From Methanothermococcus thermolithotrophicus DSM 2095 (lineage in GTDB: Archaea > AGJL01 > Methanococci > Methanococcales > Methanococcaceae), in NCBI RefSeq assembly GCF_946463545.1, contig NZ_OX296583.1, forward strand, positions 1,620,902 to 1,684,901: 64,000 nucleotides of DNA, in the 5' to 3' direction. The notes beneath the pieces are model-generated. The model ran no database searches, was not told the origin of the DNA, and worked only from the letters and a program-made list of their open reading frames with translations. This document shows positions 63,798 to 64,000 of the stretch, piece after piece (positions within the stretch are counted from its first letter, which is position 1; the number at the start of each line of letters is the position of its first letter). Made by a program: the position numbers and the translations under genes.

Positions 63798-64000
63798 TTA
63801 TTGTATCCCGACCCCCATATATTCAAATCCTAAACTTTTAACTTTTTCCTCGTTCAATATATTTCTCCCATCAAATATAACCCTTTCCTTAACTAAATCT
63901 CCAATTTTTTCCCAGTCTTCCTTATTGAAATCATACTCAGTTGCTATTATAATTCCATCAACATCTTTAACTGTCTCATAAACACTTTCAAACACGTATA
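63798..64000 (-). CDS. UDP-glucose/GDP-mannose-type dehydrogenase, C-terminal fragment (continues outside window)
   Basis: These 67 C-terminal residues include VDGIIIATEYDFNKEDW, ERVIFDGRNILN and GFEYMGVGIQ, which match the end of UDP-glucose 6-dehydrogenase (the FDGRN motif is diagnostic of the C-terminal domain). The rest lies beyond the right edge. It is distinct from the WecC-like dehydrogenase at 22.5-23.8 kb. Confidence 0.8.
   Translation of the reverse strand, partial: YVFESVYETVKDVDGIIIATEYDFNKEDWEKIGDLVKERVIFDGRNILNEEKVKSLGFEYMGVGIQ

Overview
The window is an AT-rich (roughly 30% GC) archaeal chromosome segment. It carries a methyl-coenzyme M reductase operon, an archaeal-type nif operon with nifI1 and nifI2 between nifH and nifD, NrpR-type operators, GGTGA-type ribosome binding sites and MJ-like housekeeping genes. 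Together these point to a nitrogen-fixing, probably thermophilic member of the Methanococcales (Methanothermococcus or Methanotorris-like). The B-D-G-A gene order without C suggests the second isoenzyme (mrt). I cannot name the species from sequence alone. I saw no rRNA, tRNA or CRISPR array.

Region 1 (1-27.5 kb) makes and assembles surface glycans. glmU/glmM are followed by a plus-strand operon for activated D-glycero-manno-heptose (gmhA, hldC-like, hldA-like, gmhB), GDP-mannose synthesis (manC), a glycosyltransferase and a flippase. A long, tightly overlapping minus-strand run then encodes methyltransferases, an acetyltransferase, a B12-binding radical SAM enzyme, five GT4 glycosyltransferases, a GT9 heptosyltransferase-like enzyme, an AsnB-like amidotransferase, a nucleotide-sugar dehydrogenase, an epimerase and rmlBAC. 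rmlD and a UDP-sugar dehydrogenase fragment lie at the far end (63-64 kb). The heptose operon and the GT9 enzyme form one plausible pathway.

Region 2 (27.6-33.7 kb) is a DUF1616 / membrane protein / DUF58 / MoxR / DUF4350 locus. Region 3 (33.7-46 kb) is the nitrogen fixation block: nifH-I1-I2-D-K-(unknown)-E-N followed by modABC. Both transcription units are preceded by two NrpR-type operators set exactly 33 bp apart. ModA is circularly permuted, NifN has a Cys-rich insertion and apparently an ATT start, and ModC has a Cys-rich tail. A MetV-like protein ends the block.

Region 4 (46-53 kb) is eroded accessory DNA. It holds rfbF next to a chimeric epimerase/DUF4129 gene, a broken GNAT-type acetyltransferase with a possible antitoxin, an MNT/HEPN pair, an archaeal ATPase and an ATPase/DUF234 pseudogene. 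It is full of two repeat families. Region 5 (53-64 kb) holds mrtBDGA, an ornithine cyclodeaminase-family gene, a MoxR(RavA)-HEAT-VWA(ViaA) trio and rmlD.

The most notable signal not covered by ordinary annotation is a family of about ten two-hairpin elements (about 45-55 bp). Stem sequences differ between copies but pairing is kept, usually around a TTC/GAA triloop, with ATTGAA-like left ends and a TAGCTC hinge. Copies sit in intergenic DNA and inside genes: one lies in-frame within the catalytic motif of the HEPN toxin and one breaks the GNAT gene. A second signal is the hexamer GAGCTC, found 61 times by eye (about 4-5 expected from composition) but absent from 8.5 to 21.8 kb, the heart of the glycan cluster.
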